Position numbers and translations under genes: made by a program. Under the pieces are notes generated by a model. It was not told where the DNA came from, searched no databases, and was given only the letters and a program-made list of their open reading frames with translations. From Nostoc sp. B(2019) (GTDB lineage Bacteria; Cyanobacteriota; Cyanobacteriia; Cyanobacteriales; Nostocaceae), in the NCBI RefSeq assembly GCF_010091925.1, contig NZ_WVID01000002.1:1-64000 (forward strand): 64,000 bases of DNA, in the 5' to 3' direction. Every line of letters starts with the position of its first letter. The stretch's first letter is position 1. This document shows, piece by piece, positions 26,586 to 35,701 of the stretch.

Positions 26586-27260
26586 CCATTTATTTAGCAA
26601 ATCGGGACGGCGATCGCGTGTTCTGTTAATTTGTTGCTCGTAACGCCAGCGCGCGATCGCGGCGTGATTTCCAGAGAGTAAGACGTCGGGTACTTTTAAC
26701 CCCCGAAAATTTGCCGGACGAGTGTACTGAGGATAGTCCAACAATCCCTCCTCAAAACTTTCTGCTGTTAGAGATTCCTTTTTGGCTACGGTTCCTGGTA
26801 GGAGACGCACGACGCCATTAATTAAAGCCATTGCGGGAATTTCTCCACCTGTCAAAATAAAATCACCCAAAGACACCTCACGAGTGACTAAATGTAGCAC
26901 CCGTTCATCTACTCCTTCGTAATGCCCACAAATAACTACTAATTGGTCATAATTGGTCGTTAATTCTCGTAACAGTGGTTGATTGATTGTTTCACCCTGG
27001 GGACTCATCAAAATGACCTCTCTTCGAGGTAAAATCGGCAGCGACTCCACAGCAGCAAAGATGGGTTCTGGCTTCATCAGCATCCCCACACCGCCGCCGT
27101 AGGGTTCATCATCTACTTTCCGGTGCTTATCGTTGGTAAAGTCCCGTGGATTAATCAGATGCACTTGGGCGATCTGTTTGGCTAAGGCTTTACCCAGCAA
27201 CCCAGAACTTAAAACAGAGGTAAAACAGTCAGGAAACAGCGTAACTATATCAAAGCGCAC
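26523..27260 (-). CDS. trmD: tRNA (guanine-N1)-methyltransferase
   Basis: A 245-residue SPOUT methyltransferase that makes m1G37 in tRNA. Seen: [49 protein letters not shown] and the trefoil-knot segment [18 protein letters not shown]. The methyltransferase and the domain after it end near residue 224 (RRPDLL). The last 20 residues (from KWDQGSRG to WERE) are low-complexity, encoded by CTCCCCT/CTCTCCC repeats on the + strand. ispF follows on the same strand. Confidence 0.95.
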   Translation of the reverse strand: MRFDIVTLFPDCFTSVLSSGLLGKALAKQIAQVHLINPRDFTNDKHRKVDDEPYGGGVGMLMKPEPIFAAVESLPILPRREVILMSPQGETINQPLLRELTTNYDQLVVICGHYEGVDERVLHLVTREVSLGDFILTGGEIPAMALINGVVRLLPGTVAKKESLTAESFEEGLLDYPQYTRPANFRGLKVPDVLLSGNHAAIARWRYEQQINRTRDRRPDLLNKWDQGSRGAEGAGETGREWERE

Positions 27261-27817
27261 AGTTATTCGTATTCAAGGACACTAATCTTAAATTTGAATG
27301 TCTAGCAAACACAAGAAGCCAATGTCGGGTAGGAGACAGATAAACTTGATCAATAGTATCTAAAAGTACCAGAACTCTTAGATCTCGGTGGGATCAAAAG
27401 TTTTTCTAATTACTTAATTTATGTTTAAATATTGTCACAACTACATTTAAATTAATAATCCGATTAAGTTAACAACTTCCAGGATGCATCGAGCCAGCCT
27501 CAGAAAAAAGCGTGTCAAGACCTGCTCGCCCCCAAGCCAAGAGCGTAATTCTAGCCACCAAGCACTATTTTGCCAGCCTGGAAAGAGTAGACAGGTGAAA
27601 AACAAGGCGCTGGCTTTGAGGAACGGTAACGGACACATGAAAACTGAGACATCGTGTGGGTCAAGCAAGAAGTCTGAGGGTTGGCTTCTGAACTATCAGA
27701 ACTTTAGTCACCGCTCCAAACTTCACAAAAGTGTCCTCTCAAACAAGCAAAGCGTAAAAGTCATTAGGCTACTAAACCTTGTTACATTCACCTGAAGTTG
27801 TTGACAGGAGAAACACA
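27261..27817 (+). promoter_or_regulatory. Promoter and long 5' leader region of cphB
   Basis: A 557-bp region between divergent trmD and cphB. The left part is AT-rich and contains an NtcA-type site (27356-27369). From about 27470 to 27770 the base composition becomes clearly GC-richer, with direct copies of GCCAGCCT (27491 and 27574 areas) and a complementary GCTGGCT (about 27609), so a structured leader RNA is possible. Short frames here lack good start sites and I do not call a protein. Confidence 0.45.
27356..27369 (+). promoter_or_regulatory. NtcA-binding site (GTA-N8-TAC)
   Basis: GTATCTAAAAGTAC matches the NtcA consensus GTAN8TAC exactly. NtcA is the cyanobacterial nitrogen-control activator. 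The site is 449 nt upstream of cphB and 96 nt upstream of the divergent trmD. Activation of cyanophycin genes by NtcA is known in Anabaena, so cphB-cphA is the likely target. A clear TAN3T -10 at the ideal spacing (about 22 nt) was not seen. Confidence 0.6.
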
Positions 27818-28681
27818 ATGCCGCAATTAAAAGCTAAATCGCTGGAAATGAGGACACCCCAAGCAACTAAAACCGCTGTTCTGGTCATCGGAGGCGCAGA
27901 AGACAAAGTTCACGGACGCGATATCCTGCGAACTTTTTTTGATCGTGCCGGTGCTAGTAAGGCCTATATTACAATTATTCCATCTGCCTCCCGTGAACCT
28001 GCCATCATCGGTGGTCGGTACATTCGGATTTTTGAAGAAATGGGCGCTCAGAAGGTTGAAATTCTAGATATTCGTGAACGAGAACAATGTGAAGCCCCCC
28101 AAATTAAAGCATCCTTAGAAGCCTGTAGTGGGATATTTTTGACGGGAGGAGATCAATTACGCCTCTGTGGCGTATTGGCAGATACGCCAGCGATGGAAAT
28201 TATCCGACAGCGGGTGAGGGCAGGGCAACTGACGTTAGCTGGCACCAGTGCAGGAGCAGCAGTGATGGGACATCACATGATTGCTGGCGGTGGTAGTGGG
28301 GAGTCTCCAAATCGTTCCTTAGTCGATATGGCGACGGGTTTGGGATTTATTCCCGAAGTGATTGTTGACCAACACTTTCACAACCGTAATCGTATGGGAC
28401 GGCTGATAAGTGCGATCGCAGCTCATCCCGATCGCTTAGGCATCGGTATTGATGAAGATACTTGTGCTGTATTTGAACGCGATGGTTGGTTACAAGTTGT
28501 GGGCAAAGGCAGCGTGACGATTGTTGATCCAACTGAGGTCACACATACAAACGAACCGCATGTCGGTGCCGATGAACCACTTACTGTGCATAATTTACGT
28601 TTGCATATCCTCAGCTATGGCGATCGGTTCCACCTGTACCAGCGGACTGTACTGCCCGCTGTACACCGTATTTCCAGCTGA
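27818..28681 (+). CDS. cphB: Cyanophycinase
   Basis: A 287-residue serine exopeptidase (S51-like) that releases beta-Asp-Arg dipeptides from cyanophycin. The ATG at 27818 has a good ribosome-binding site (ACAGGAG, 27804-27810); an in-frame TTG at 27779 does not. Catalytic motif GTSAGAAVMGHH supplies the nucleophilic Ser; GGAEDKVHGRDIL, FLTGGDQLRLCG and DQHFHNRNRMGRLI are also typical. The gene is followed after 171 bp by cphA, so synthesis and breakdown of the nitrogen store are encoded together. Confidence 0.96.
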   Translation: MPQLKAKSLEMRTPQATKTAVLVIGGAEDKVHGRDILRTFFDRAGASKAYITIIPSASREPAIIGGRYIRIFEEMGAQKVEILDIREREQCEAPQIKASLEACSGIFLTGGDQLRLCGVLADTPAMEIIRQRVRAGQLTLAGTSAGAAVMGHHMIAGGGSGESPNRSLVDMATGLGFIPEVIVDQHFHNRNRMGRLISAIAAHPDRLGIGIDEDTCAVFERDGWLQVVGKGSVTIVDPTEVTHTNEPHVGADEPLTVHNLRLHILSYGDRFHLYQRTVLPAVHRISS

Positions 28682-28710
28682 CGGGATAGAGTATCTGAGG
28701 TTACACTGAG

Positions 28711-28801
28711 TTGACCGCTGAATTATTTACAGTTGTAGAAAAATTACAAGAATACCATGTAAAAAGAAAAAACTGTTCATCATAAACAGTTTAGCGGTCA
28801 A
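28711..28801 (+). other. Structured cphB-cphA intercistronic segment
   Basis: Outer arms TTGACCGCT (28711-28719) and AGCGGTCAA (28793-28801) are perfectly complementary. Stacked directly inside the 3' arm is a second hairpin, AAACTGTT (28770-28777) / AACAGTTT (28785-28792), with a 7-nt loop. No U-run follows. The structure ends about 50 nt before the cphA start and may govern processing or differential expression of the two genes. Confidence 0.55.
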
Positions 28802-28852
28802 TTCCAGTAAGAAACTAGAATTTTGGTTCCGAATCTCCATCTACCTATTCCC

Positions 28853-31558
28853 ATGAGAATCCTCAAGATCCAGACCTTACGCGGCCCAAACTACTGGAGC
28901 ATTCGACGCCACAAGCTGATCGTCATGCGCCTCGATTTAGAAACCCTTGCCGAGACGCCCTCGAATGAAATCCCTGGCTTTTATGAAGGATTAGTTGAGG
29001 CGCTGCCAAGTCTGGAGGGTCACTATTGTTCGCCTGGCTGTCGGGGTGGTTTTCTGATGCGGGTGAAAGAAGGCACGATGATGGGTCACATTGTGGAACA
29101 TGTAGCCCTAGAACTGCAAGAATTAGCCGGGATGCACGTAGGCTTTGGTCGCACCCGTGAGACTGCCACACCCGGAATTTTCCAAGTAGTGTTTGAGTAC
29201 CTAAATGAGGAAGCGGGACGCTACGCAGGACGAGCCGCGGTGCGGCTGTGCCAAAGTATCGTTGATCGAGGCCGTTATCCTAAAGCCGAACTAGAGCAAG
29301 ACATCCAAGACTTGAAAGACTTCAGCCGTGATGCTTCTTTAGGCCCTTCTACAGAAGCGATCGTCAAAGAAGCAGAAAAAAGAGGTATTCCCTGGATGTC
29401 TCTTGAGGCACGCTTTTTAATTCAGCTAGGCTACGGCGTGAATCAGAAGCGAATGCAAGCCACAATGACAGACAACACTAGCATTTTGGGCGTAGAATTA
29501 GCTTGCGACAAAGAAGCCACCAAACGCATCCTAGCTGCCGCTGGCGCACCAGTACCCAGAGGCACGGTGATCAACTTTTTGGACGATTTGCAAGAAGCCA
29601 TTGAATACGTTGGCGGCTATCCCATCGTCATTAAGCCCTTAGATGGCAATCATGGACGCGGTATCACAATCGATATCAGAAGTTGGGAAGAATCTGAAGC
29701 TGCCTACGAAGCTGCTAGACAGGTTTCCCGGTCAATTATTGTTGAACGGTATTACGTTGGACGCGATCACCGGGTACTGGTGGTAAATGGCAAAGTAGTC
29801 GCAGTAGCCGAACGCGTACCAGCTCATGTAATTGGCAACGGTAGATCAACTATTGGCGAATTGATTGAGGAAACAAACCTTGATCCCAATCGCGGTGAAG
29901 GACACGATAACGTTCTTACCAAGATTGAACTAGACCGCACCAGCTACCAACTATTAGAAAGGCAAGGCTATACCCTGAACAGCGTGCCACCCAAAGGCAC
30001 AATTTGTTATCTGAGAGCGACAGCAAATTTGAGTACAGGTGGTAGTGCAGTAGATCGTACCGATGAAATTCACCCAGAAAACCTTTGGTTGGCTCAAAGG
30101 GTAGTGAAGATTATCGGTTTGGATATTGCCGGATTAGATATCGTCACCTCGGATATTAGCCGTCCCTTGAGAGAGGTAGATGGTGTGATTGTCGAAGTCA
30201 ATGCCGCTCCCGGATTTCGGATGCACGTCGCTCCCAGTCAGGGCATCCCCCGCAACGTCGCCGGAGCAGTCATGGATATGCTGTTTCCCAACGAACAATC
30301 CAGTCAAATTCCTATTCTCAGCGTCACGGGTACTAATGGTAAAACTACTACTACCCGACTGTTAGCACATATTTATAAACAGACTGGTAAGGTAGTAGGG
30401 TATACAACTACTGACGGAACTTATATCGGTGATTACTTAGTAGAAGCTGGGGATAACACTGGCCCTCAAAGTGCCCATGTCATCCTGCAAGATCCGACAG
30501 TGGAAGTAGCGGTACTGGAAACGGCTCGTGGTGGTATTCTCCGCTCTGGGCTAGGTTTTGAAGCTGCAAATGTCGGTGTAGTGTTGAACATCGCAGCCGA
30601 TCATTTAGGAATAGGCGATATAGATACCATAGACCAGTTAGCTAACCTCAAGAGTGTAGTAGCGGAAGCTGTGTTCCCTGATGGCTATGCGGTACTCAAC
30701 GCTGACGATCGCCGCGTCGCCGCCATGTCAGAAAAAACTAAAGCTAATATTGCTTACTTCACCATGAACCCAGACTCGGAATTAGTGCGGAAGCACATCC
30801 AAAAGGGTGGAGTAGCAGCGGTATATGAAAATGGCTATTTATCCATTGTCAAAGGTGATTGGACACACCGCATAGAAAGAGCAGAACAGATCCCCATAAC
30901 AATGGGCGCACGTGCGCCGTTTATGATTGCTAATGCTTTAGCAGCTAGTTTGGCAGCGTTCGTCCAAAACGTCACGATTGAGCAGATTCGTGCTGGCTTG
31001 AAGACCTTCCGCGCTTCAGTTAGTCAAACGCCAGGACGGATGAATTTATTTAATTTAGGCAACTACCACGCTTTAGTAGACTATGCCCACAACCCAGCCA
31101 GCTATGAAGCTGTAGGTGCTTTTGTCCGCAACTGGAATACGGGAGTGCGGATTGGCGTAATTGGTGGCCCAGGCGATCGCCGCGATGAAGACTTTGTTAC
31201 CTTGGGTAAACTGGCAGCACAAATTTTTAATTACATCATCATCAAAGAAGACGATGACACCAGAGGGCGTCCACGGGGATCTGCCGCTGAATTGATTACT
31301 CAAGGTATCACCCAAGTTAAATCTGATTGCCGCTACGAATCAATTTTGGATGAAACCCAAGCAATTAACAAAGCCTTAGACATGGCTCCTGATAACAGTC
31401 TGGTGGTAATTTTGCCAGAAAGCGTTACACGAGCTATTAAATTAATTCGGCTACGTGGTTTAGTGAAAGAAGAAATACTTCAACAAAATCCCGGCACGAC
31501 TATCGTAGATTCCCAAAATGGGGTTACACCTTCTTCTGTTGTTAATACTTTGCTGTAG
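28853..31558 (+). CDS. cphA: Cyanophycin synthetase
   Basis: A 901-residue enzyme that polymerises Asp and Arg into cyanophycin with ATP. The ATG at 28853 (MRILKIQTLRGPNYW) gives the family length; a TTG 10 codons upstream is unlikely. Order: N-terminal domain (1 to about 160), ATP-grasp domain (about 215-480; GGYPIVIKPLDGNHGRGITIDI, EVNAAPGFRMHVAPS) that adds Asp, and a Mur-ligase-like domain (about 490-875; P-loop SVTGTNGKTTTTRLL, VLETARGGILRSGLGF) that adds Arg. It is in an apparent operon with cphB. Confidence 0.97.
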   Translation: MRILKIQTLRGPNYWSIRRHKLIVMRLDLETLAETPSNEIPGFYEGLVEALPSLEGHYCSPGCRGGFLMRVKEGTMMGHIVEHVALELQELAGMHVGFGRTRETATPGIFQVVFEYLNEEAGRYAGRAAVRLCQSIVDRGRYPKAELEQDIQDLKDFSRDASLGPSTEAIVKEAEKRGIPWMSLEARFLIQLGYGVNQKRMQATMTDNTSILGVELACDKEATKRILAAAGAPVPRGTVINFLDDLQEAIEYVGGYPIVIKPLDGNHGRGITIDIRSWEESEAAYEAARQVSRSIIVERYYVGRDHRVLVVNGKVVAVAERVPAHVIGNGRSTIGELIEETNLDPNRGEGHDNVLTKIELDRTSYQLLERQGYTLNSVPPKGTICYLRATANLSTGGSAVDRTDEIHPENLWLAQRVVKIIGLDIAGLDIVTSDISRPLREVDGVIVEVNAAPGFRMHVAPSQGIPRNVAGAVMDMLFPNEQSSQIPILSVTGTNGKTTTTRLLAHIYKQTGKVVGYTTTDGTYIGDYLVEAGDNTGPQSAHVILQDPTVEVAVLETARGGILRSGLGFEAANVGVVLNIAADHLGIGDIDTIDQLANLKSVVAEAVFPDGYAVLNADDRRVAAMSEKTKANIAYFTMNPDSELVRKHIQKGGVAAVYENGYLSIVKGDWTHRIERAEQIPITMGARAPFMIANALAASLAAFVQNVTIEQIRAGLKTFRASVSQTPGRMNLFNLGNYHALVDYAHNPASYEAVGAFVRNWNTGVRIGVIGGPGDRRDEDFVTLGKLAAQIFNYIIIKEDDDTRGRPRGSAAELITQGITQVKSDCRYESILDETQAINKALDMAPDNSLVVILPESVTRAIKLIRLRGLVKEEILQQNPGTTIVDSQNGVTPSSVVNTLL

Positions 31559-31693
31559 TCAAGAGGAGCCAGCGCCGTGGGCGGGTTTCCCGACTTGAGG
31601 GGACTGGCGTTCAAGAGTCCAAAGTCAATAGTCCAAAGTCAATAGTCAAAAATCCCCAATCAAAAAGTTTTCACCCTTGACTCTTGACCCTTA
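31559..31693. repeat. Repeat-rich spacer between convergent cphA and tatA
   Basis: Contains GCCAGCGCC...GACTGGC (about 31570-31610), related to the palindromic repeats elsewhere, then tandem CAAAGTCAATAGTC units (about 31619-31648). It may act as a terminator for both directions. Confidence 0.5.
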
Positions 31694-31861
31694 TCACTCT
31701 TGTTCTGAATTAGTCTCATCACTGGAAGTTTTCATCCCTTCCTTAAAACTCCGTAGGGTTTTGCCCATTGCATTTCCCAGTTCGGGGATTTTTTTTGGGC
31801 CAAAAATTAGAATAGCAACCATAGCAATTACACCTATTTCTGGCAATCCTAGTCCAAACAT
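31694..31861 (-). CDS. tatA: Twin-arginine translocase subunit TatA/TatE
   Basis: A 55-residue protein: MFGLGLPEIGVIAMVAILIFGPKKIPELG is the TatA transmembrane helix plus FGPKK hinge, followed by the amphipathic helix GNAMGKTLRSFKEGMK and an acidic tail. The ATG at 31861 is preceded by AGGAAGC...GGAGAGG-like sequence; the longer in-frame start at 31939 would place hydrophilic residues before the helix and is rejected. It forms pores for folded twin-arginine cargo in plasma or thylakoid membrane. It follows the kinase gene by 38 nt on the same strand. Confidence 0.92.
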   Translation of the reverse strand: MFGLGLPEIGVIAMVAILIFGPKKIPELGNAMGKTLRSFKEGMKTSSDETNSEQE

Positions 31862-31899
31862 ATACCTCTCCTGTTTGCTTCCTGTATTAACTATAGACA

Positions 31900-33330
31900 T
31901 TAGGAGGCTTTTTCTCGTGTGATTGGTAAATCTAACCAATCGCTTAATTCATTAGCTAGCCACTCCAGTTCTGCTTCATGTTTGATACCGCCACCAGCAC
32001 CACCTAGCCGATACTTATAGATTCCTGACCAAACATCCAATTGCGGCGGAACGTCAACTCTGTTACCTTCAGAGTCTTTAGTAAAGTGTTGCGGAATATA
32101 TACCAGCTTGGTGATACTTTGTCTTGGTGATGGACGAGGACGATGGAATTGAAAAGTAAACAACTCCCAGGTTAAGGCAATTTGCTCCTGATTGAGACGT
32201 AAACGGATGCGTCCAAACAAATGAAAGAGAAATGTATACACCATAAAGAAGCCAGCACCCCAAAAAGGAAGTGAGAACAAGGCAAAGGGGATATTGACCG
32301 GAAAAGGAGCCGAGAGAGCGCCAATCGTCCAAAATAGGATAAATGAATTCCAGGCGATCGCAAACAAACCTGTAAACAAAATTGAGGGATGAAAGCCAGT
32401 AGGTGGAACGATAATTTCTAAAGAATCCCAATTTTTGGTCAGTTGAAGTTTACTACCGGCTGGTTTACCGAGAACCAAAGCAGGGGTACTTCTCAACTGT
32501 GGTTCTTCTAAAGCCGCAAGTGCTTGGGTAGCAGAATTCAAACGCCGTTCTAAACTGGGTTCAGTCATCCACTTGAGCCAATTCGTAAAGCTAGGACTTA
32601 AATTAGTCAACTGCTCAAACTGAATGCGAAAATCCTTTTGGGGTAAATCTGCTGGATGAGTACCCGTTACTAAATAAATCAAAGTTGCGCCTAAACTATA
32701 AAGGTCTGAGGCGGGAACTGTACGTGCGCCAAATTGCTCCGGTGGCATATATCCATAAGTTCCTACCACAGTTCTAGTTCCACCTTCTGCGGCGAGGACT
32801 GTCTGCACTGAGCCAAAATCTACTAAGTAAACTTGACCAGCACTATTACCAGAGCGCTCCCCCAATAAAATATTGCTAGGCTTAATATCACGGTGAATCA
32901 CAGGTGGATGCAGCCCATGCAGATAAATGAGAATTTCTAAGAGGGATTTAGCTATCTGTTTGACTTCAATCTCTGTAAAAGTTCGCCCAGATTGTAAGTA
33001 TTGCTCTAAAGTTTGTGCTGGGATATAAGTTTGTACTAAAGCAAATCCTTTGATGCCAGGTGAATTTACCTCAAAATAGTCTAAATAGCGAGGAATCAAA
33101 GGATGTGATAAAGATTTTAAGGTTTCAGCTTCACGCTCAAACAACTTGAGATCATCCCATTCAAAGTCACTGCCAAAAGAAAGTAACTTGATAACCACTA
33201 ATTCACCAGTGATTTGATCCCGCGCTAATAGCGTCCGCCGCCCTGCTTTTTTTCCTAATTGCTGCTGAATTACGTAACGTAGACGCGCAGCGTCTTGTCC
33301 CCAGACATCGCCTAAAATTTCCCCAGTCAT
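31900..33330 (-). CDS. Serine/threonine protein kinase with C-terminal membrane domain
   Basis: A 476-residue protein. The kinase domain (about 18-280) has LVVIKLL (Lys), HRDIKPSNILL (catalytic loop), VDFGSV (metal loop), GTYGYMPPEQF (activation/APE-like segment) and DLYSLGATLIYL. The glycine loop is poor (LGKKAGRRTLL). After a linker come two hydrophobic segments (about 318-375) and a soluble C-terminal domain ending in KHEAELEWLANELSDWL. This layout is a recurring cyanobacterial Hanks-type kinase. Substrates are unknown. It may be co-transcribed with tatA. Confidence 0.9.
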   Translation of the reverse strand: MTGEILGDVWGQDAARLRYVIQQQLGKKAGRRTLLARDQITGELVVIKLLSFGSDFEWDDLKLFEREAETLKSLSHPLIPRYLDYFEVNSPGIKGFALVQTYIPAQTLEQYLQSGRTFTEIEVKQIAKSLLEILIYLHGLHPPVIHRDIKPSNILLGERSGNSAGQVYLVDFGSVQTVLAAEGGTRTVVGTYGYMPPEQFGARTVPASDLYSLGATLIYLVTGTHPADLPQKDFRIQFEQLTNLSPSFTNWLKWMTEPSLERRLNSATQALAALEEPQLRSTPALVLGKPAGSKLQLTKNWDSLEIIVPPTGFHPSILFTGLFAIAWNSFILFWTIGALSAPFPVNIPFALFSLPFWGAGFFMVYTFLFHLFGRIRLRLNQEQIALTWELFTFQFHRPRPSPRQSITKLVYIPQHFTKDSEGNRVDVPPQLDVWSGIYKYRLGGAGGGIKHEAELEWLANELSDWLDLPITREKAS

Positions 33331-33424
33331 TATGATTACTTATAATGCCACGAATTAAATGTTTTTGTAGCTTATAGTTTGTTGGATTGGCAAGCCGATA
33401 TCTTTAGTATAATTGTGTGATTCT

Positions 33425-34027
33425 ATGCCCTCACAACTTTGGCCTTACATTACTCCTGGTATTCCCGATGAATTGTTTGAGCACTTGCCAGGAATTCCCC
33501 TGAGCCAGCGAGAAGTCCGGCTGTTGTTAATTGCCCAACTGCGATTAAAACCTGATTCAGTGTTGTGGGATATTGGTGCAGGAACGGGTACAATTCCGGT
33601 AGAAGTAGGACTGCTGTGTCCAAACGGAAGGATTATCGCTGTAGAAAGGGATGAAGAAGTAGCCAACCTGATTAAACGCAATTGCGATCGCTTCGAGGTG
33701 AAGAATGTCGAAGTAATTGAAGGGAGCGCCCCAGAGTGTTTGCATGACCTTAAACTTACGCCTCATCGTGTCTGTATTGAGGGAGGACGCCCCATTCAGG
33801 AAATTTTACAAGCCGCTTGGCATTATTTACCATCATCAGGTCGGGTTGTCGCCACAGCTGCCAATTTAGAAAGCCTGTATGCTATTTCCCAGATATTTTC
33901 TCAGTTAAGGGCTAGAAATATAGAAGTTGTTCAGTCTGCGGTTAACCGATTAGAAACACGCGGCTTTTCTCAAACCTTTACCGCCGTTGATCCCATTTTT
34001 ATCCTCAGTGGTGAGAAACTGGACTAA
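33425..34027 (+). CDS. cbiT: Precorrin-6B/cobalt-precorrin C15-methyltransferase (decarboxylating), CbiT type
   Basis: A 200-residue SAM-dependent methyltransferase. The ATG at 33425 (MPSQLWPYITPGIPDELF) is chosen over a TTG four codons upstream. The GIPDELFEHLPGIPLSQREVR start and VLWDIGAGTGTIPVEVGLL SAM-binding loop are CbiT/CobL C-terminal hallmarks, as is IEGSAPECL. It works in corrin-ring synthesis towards cobalamin. No other cobalamin gene is adjacent, which is usual in cyanobacteria. Confidence 0.88.
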   Translation: MPSQLWPYITPGIPDELFEHLPGIPLSQREVRLLLIAQLRLKPDSVLWDIGAGTGTIPVEVGLLCPNGRIIAVERDEEVANLIKRNCDRFEVKNVEVIEGSAPECLHDLKLTPHRVCIEGGRPIQEILQAAWHYLPSSGRVVATAANLESLYAISQIFSQLRARNIEVVQSAVNRLETRGFSQTFTAVDPIFILSGEKLD

Positions 34028-34314
34028 AGACTGGGGCAAAAGCAGGGGAAGCAGGGGAAGAATAACTGATGCCCAATGACGGCAGTTGCTCCACTGTGGG
34101 AAACCCCATCGCATGATTGCGTCTCACGCCACTTGCTCCACTTGGGGAGACCCCAAGACCGCAATGGCTCCCCTTCTCCCAAAGGGAGAGGCTAGCGCCA
34201 AGGGAGAAGACCGCACTGCCTCCCCAATGCCCAATGCCCAATGACGCCAGTTCTTACAACGGAGGGAACCTCCGCAACGCACTGGCTCCCCCATGCCCCA
34301 TATTTAATACTTCT
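34028..34314. repeat. Dispersed palindromic and heptamer repeats between cbiT and cdsA
   Basis: Contains GGCAGTTGCTCCACTGTGGG (about 34081-34100), a relative of the hairpin at 38178-38220, CTTGCTCCACTTGGGGAGACCCC (about 34133-34155) and a CCCAATG heptamer run (about 34222-34243). It can be translated in frame with cdsA but is repeat sequence, not an N-terminal extension. Confidence 0.65.
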
Positions 34315-35205
34315 ATGCCTTGGTCTCGGATTATTAGTGGAATTGTTGCGATCGCTCTTGCTCTTTCTTTGACCCTGTTGGGAGGTTGGTACTTTACCGT
34401 TATGTTTGCGGTTATCGTCTTTTTGGGTCAACAGGAATATTTTAATTTGGTACGGGCCAGAGGTATAGCTCCTGCGGCTAAAACCACTATGGCTTTCAGC
34501 CTAGTTTTGTTGGTGATTTCTACCATTGATAGCAATTTAGCCGATGCGGTGATGCCAATGGCTGGCACACTTATTTGTTTTTACCTATTATTTCAGCCCA
34601 AATTTGCCACGATCGCCGATGTTTCTGCTTCTATTATGGGGCTATTTTACGTAGGCTATTTACCAAGTTACTGGGTGCGGTTGCGAGCAATAGATAGTGC
34701 TGCTTTCAGCAATATCTTTTTAGGTGGTTATTGGCCCACAACCTGGACAGATTTTTGGGAAAGGGGAAATTTTGCCTCTCTACCACAAGGTTTGACATTA
34801 ACACTGCTGACTTTCTTGTGTATTTGGGCAGCTGATATCGGTGCTTATATTATTGGCAAATTCTTCGGGAAAACCCGTCTGTCTGAAATCAGCCCTAAAA
34901 AAACCGTGGAAGGTGCTGTTTTTGGCATCACCTCCAGTGTAGCTGTAGCTGTAGCTGGAGCTTATTATCTCGACTTACCTAGATCCCCTTTCACTGGTTT
35001 AGCATTGGGTTTGCTGATTGGCATTGCTAGTCTTTTAGGCGACCTTACCGAGTCTATGCTCAAACGGGATGCTGGGGTAAAGGATTCCGGTCAGTTAATC
35101 CCCGGTCACGGCGGTATTTTAGACCGTACCGATAGTTATATTTTCACAGCTCCTTTGGTTTACTATTTTGTAACACTGCTGTTGCCGCTCATAGCAGATA
35201 AGTGA
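34315..35205 (+). CDS. cdsA: Phosphatidate cytidylyltransferase
   Basis: A 296-residue membrane enzyme that makes CDP-diacylglycerol from phosphatidate and CTP, the branch point to phosphatidylglycerol. At least six hydrophobic helices are seen. The C-terminal signature SMLKRDAGVKDSGQLIPGHGGILDR matches the CdsA pattern (SxLKRxxxxKDxxxxxPGHGG). The ATG at 34315 (MPWSRIISGIVAIA) gives the usual length; the frame is open 66 codons further upstream but only through repeats. Confidence 0.93.
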   Translation: MPWSRIISGIVAIALALSLTLLGGWYFTVMFAVIVFLGQQEYFNLVRARGIAPAAKTTMAFSLVLLVISTIDSNLADAVMPMAGTLICFYLLFQPKFATIADVSASIMGLFYVGYLPSYWVRLRAIDSAAFSNIFLGGYWPTTWTDFWERGNFASLPQGLTLTLLTFLCIWAADIGAYIIGKFFGKTRLSEISPKKTVEGAVFGITSSVAVAVAGAYYLDLPRSPFTGLALGLLIGIASLLGDLTESMLKRDAGVKDSGQLIPGHGGILDRTDSYIFTAPLVYYFVTLLLPLIADK

Positions 35206-35701
35206 ACAAATGGGGTGGTGGGTCATAGGTCTTAGGTAACATTTTTATCTGTAGTGTAAACTTCACCCTAACCTGCTCTAATCTGCAAACAGCAGGGGGT
35301 CTAGGGTAAAGCTTAAGGTGAATGGAAAGCCGTTTTGGGACTTTCCAGGACATCTAGGTTCTTAACTCTTCATCCTCTGGCTGCTTTAGTTATGGACTGG
35401 TAGCCTTAATTGTTTGTTATGCAAGTATTTTCTGATACTCACTTAACAAACTAAGAAAATTAGATCAGACTGAGGAGAACAGCAGTAAAATTATTGCTGC
35501 TACTACTAATTTTGCTCTCCAAATATAGAGAGCGGCGATTATAAATAAAGCCGTTCTTAGATGAATAAATACACCCATCCTAAAGGAGCCAAGAGTCAGA
35601 GTATAAATGTATTCTGATCATACCTTGCAAGAATATATCGCAAGCAATTGAGAGCAGTTATATTATTGAAAATAAAGAACTACCATTTTATTTTTTAATC
35701 A
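35206..35701. other. Intergenic region with a structured segment
   Basis: A 496-bp spacer between convergent genes, long for that arrangement. About 35261-35347 has several mutually consistent or competing stems: CCTGCT/AGCAGG (35272-35277/35291-35296), ACCCTA/TAGGGT (35265-35270/35302-35307) or TTCACC/GGTGAA (35262-35267/35317-35322), and TGGAAAG/CTTTCCA (35323-35329/35341-35347). A further hairpin AGCAGTAA/TTATTGCT is near 35484-35504. No known RNA family was recognised. Confidence 0.4.

Noticed and set aside
27484-27795. A 103-codon frame in the cphB leader
   Set aside because: No ribosome-binding site, composition unlike a cyanobacterial protein, and it overlaps an opposite frame; structured leader RNA is a better reading.
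34117-34314. 66-codon N-terminal extension of CdsA
   Set aside because: It is encoded by palindromic and heptamer repeats; the hydrophobic N-terminus of CdsA begins at the ATG at 34315.
35261-35350. SRP RNA, 6S RNA, RNase P RNA or a known riboswitch
   Set aside because: None of the conserved core sequences of these RNAs could be found, so only an unassigned structure is reported.
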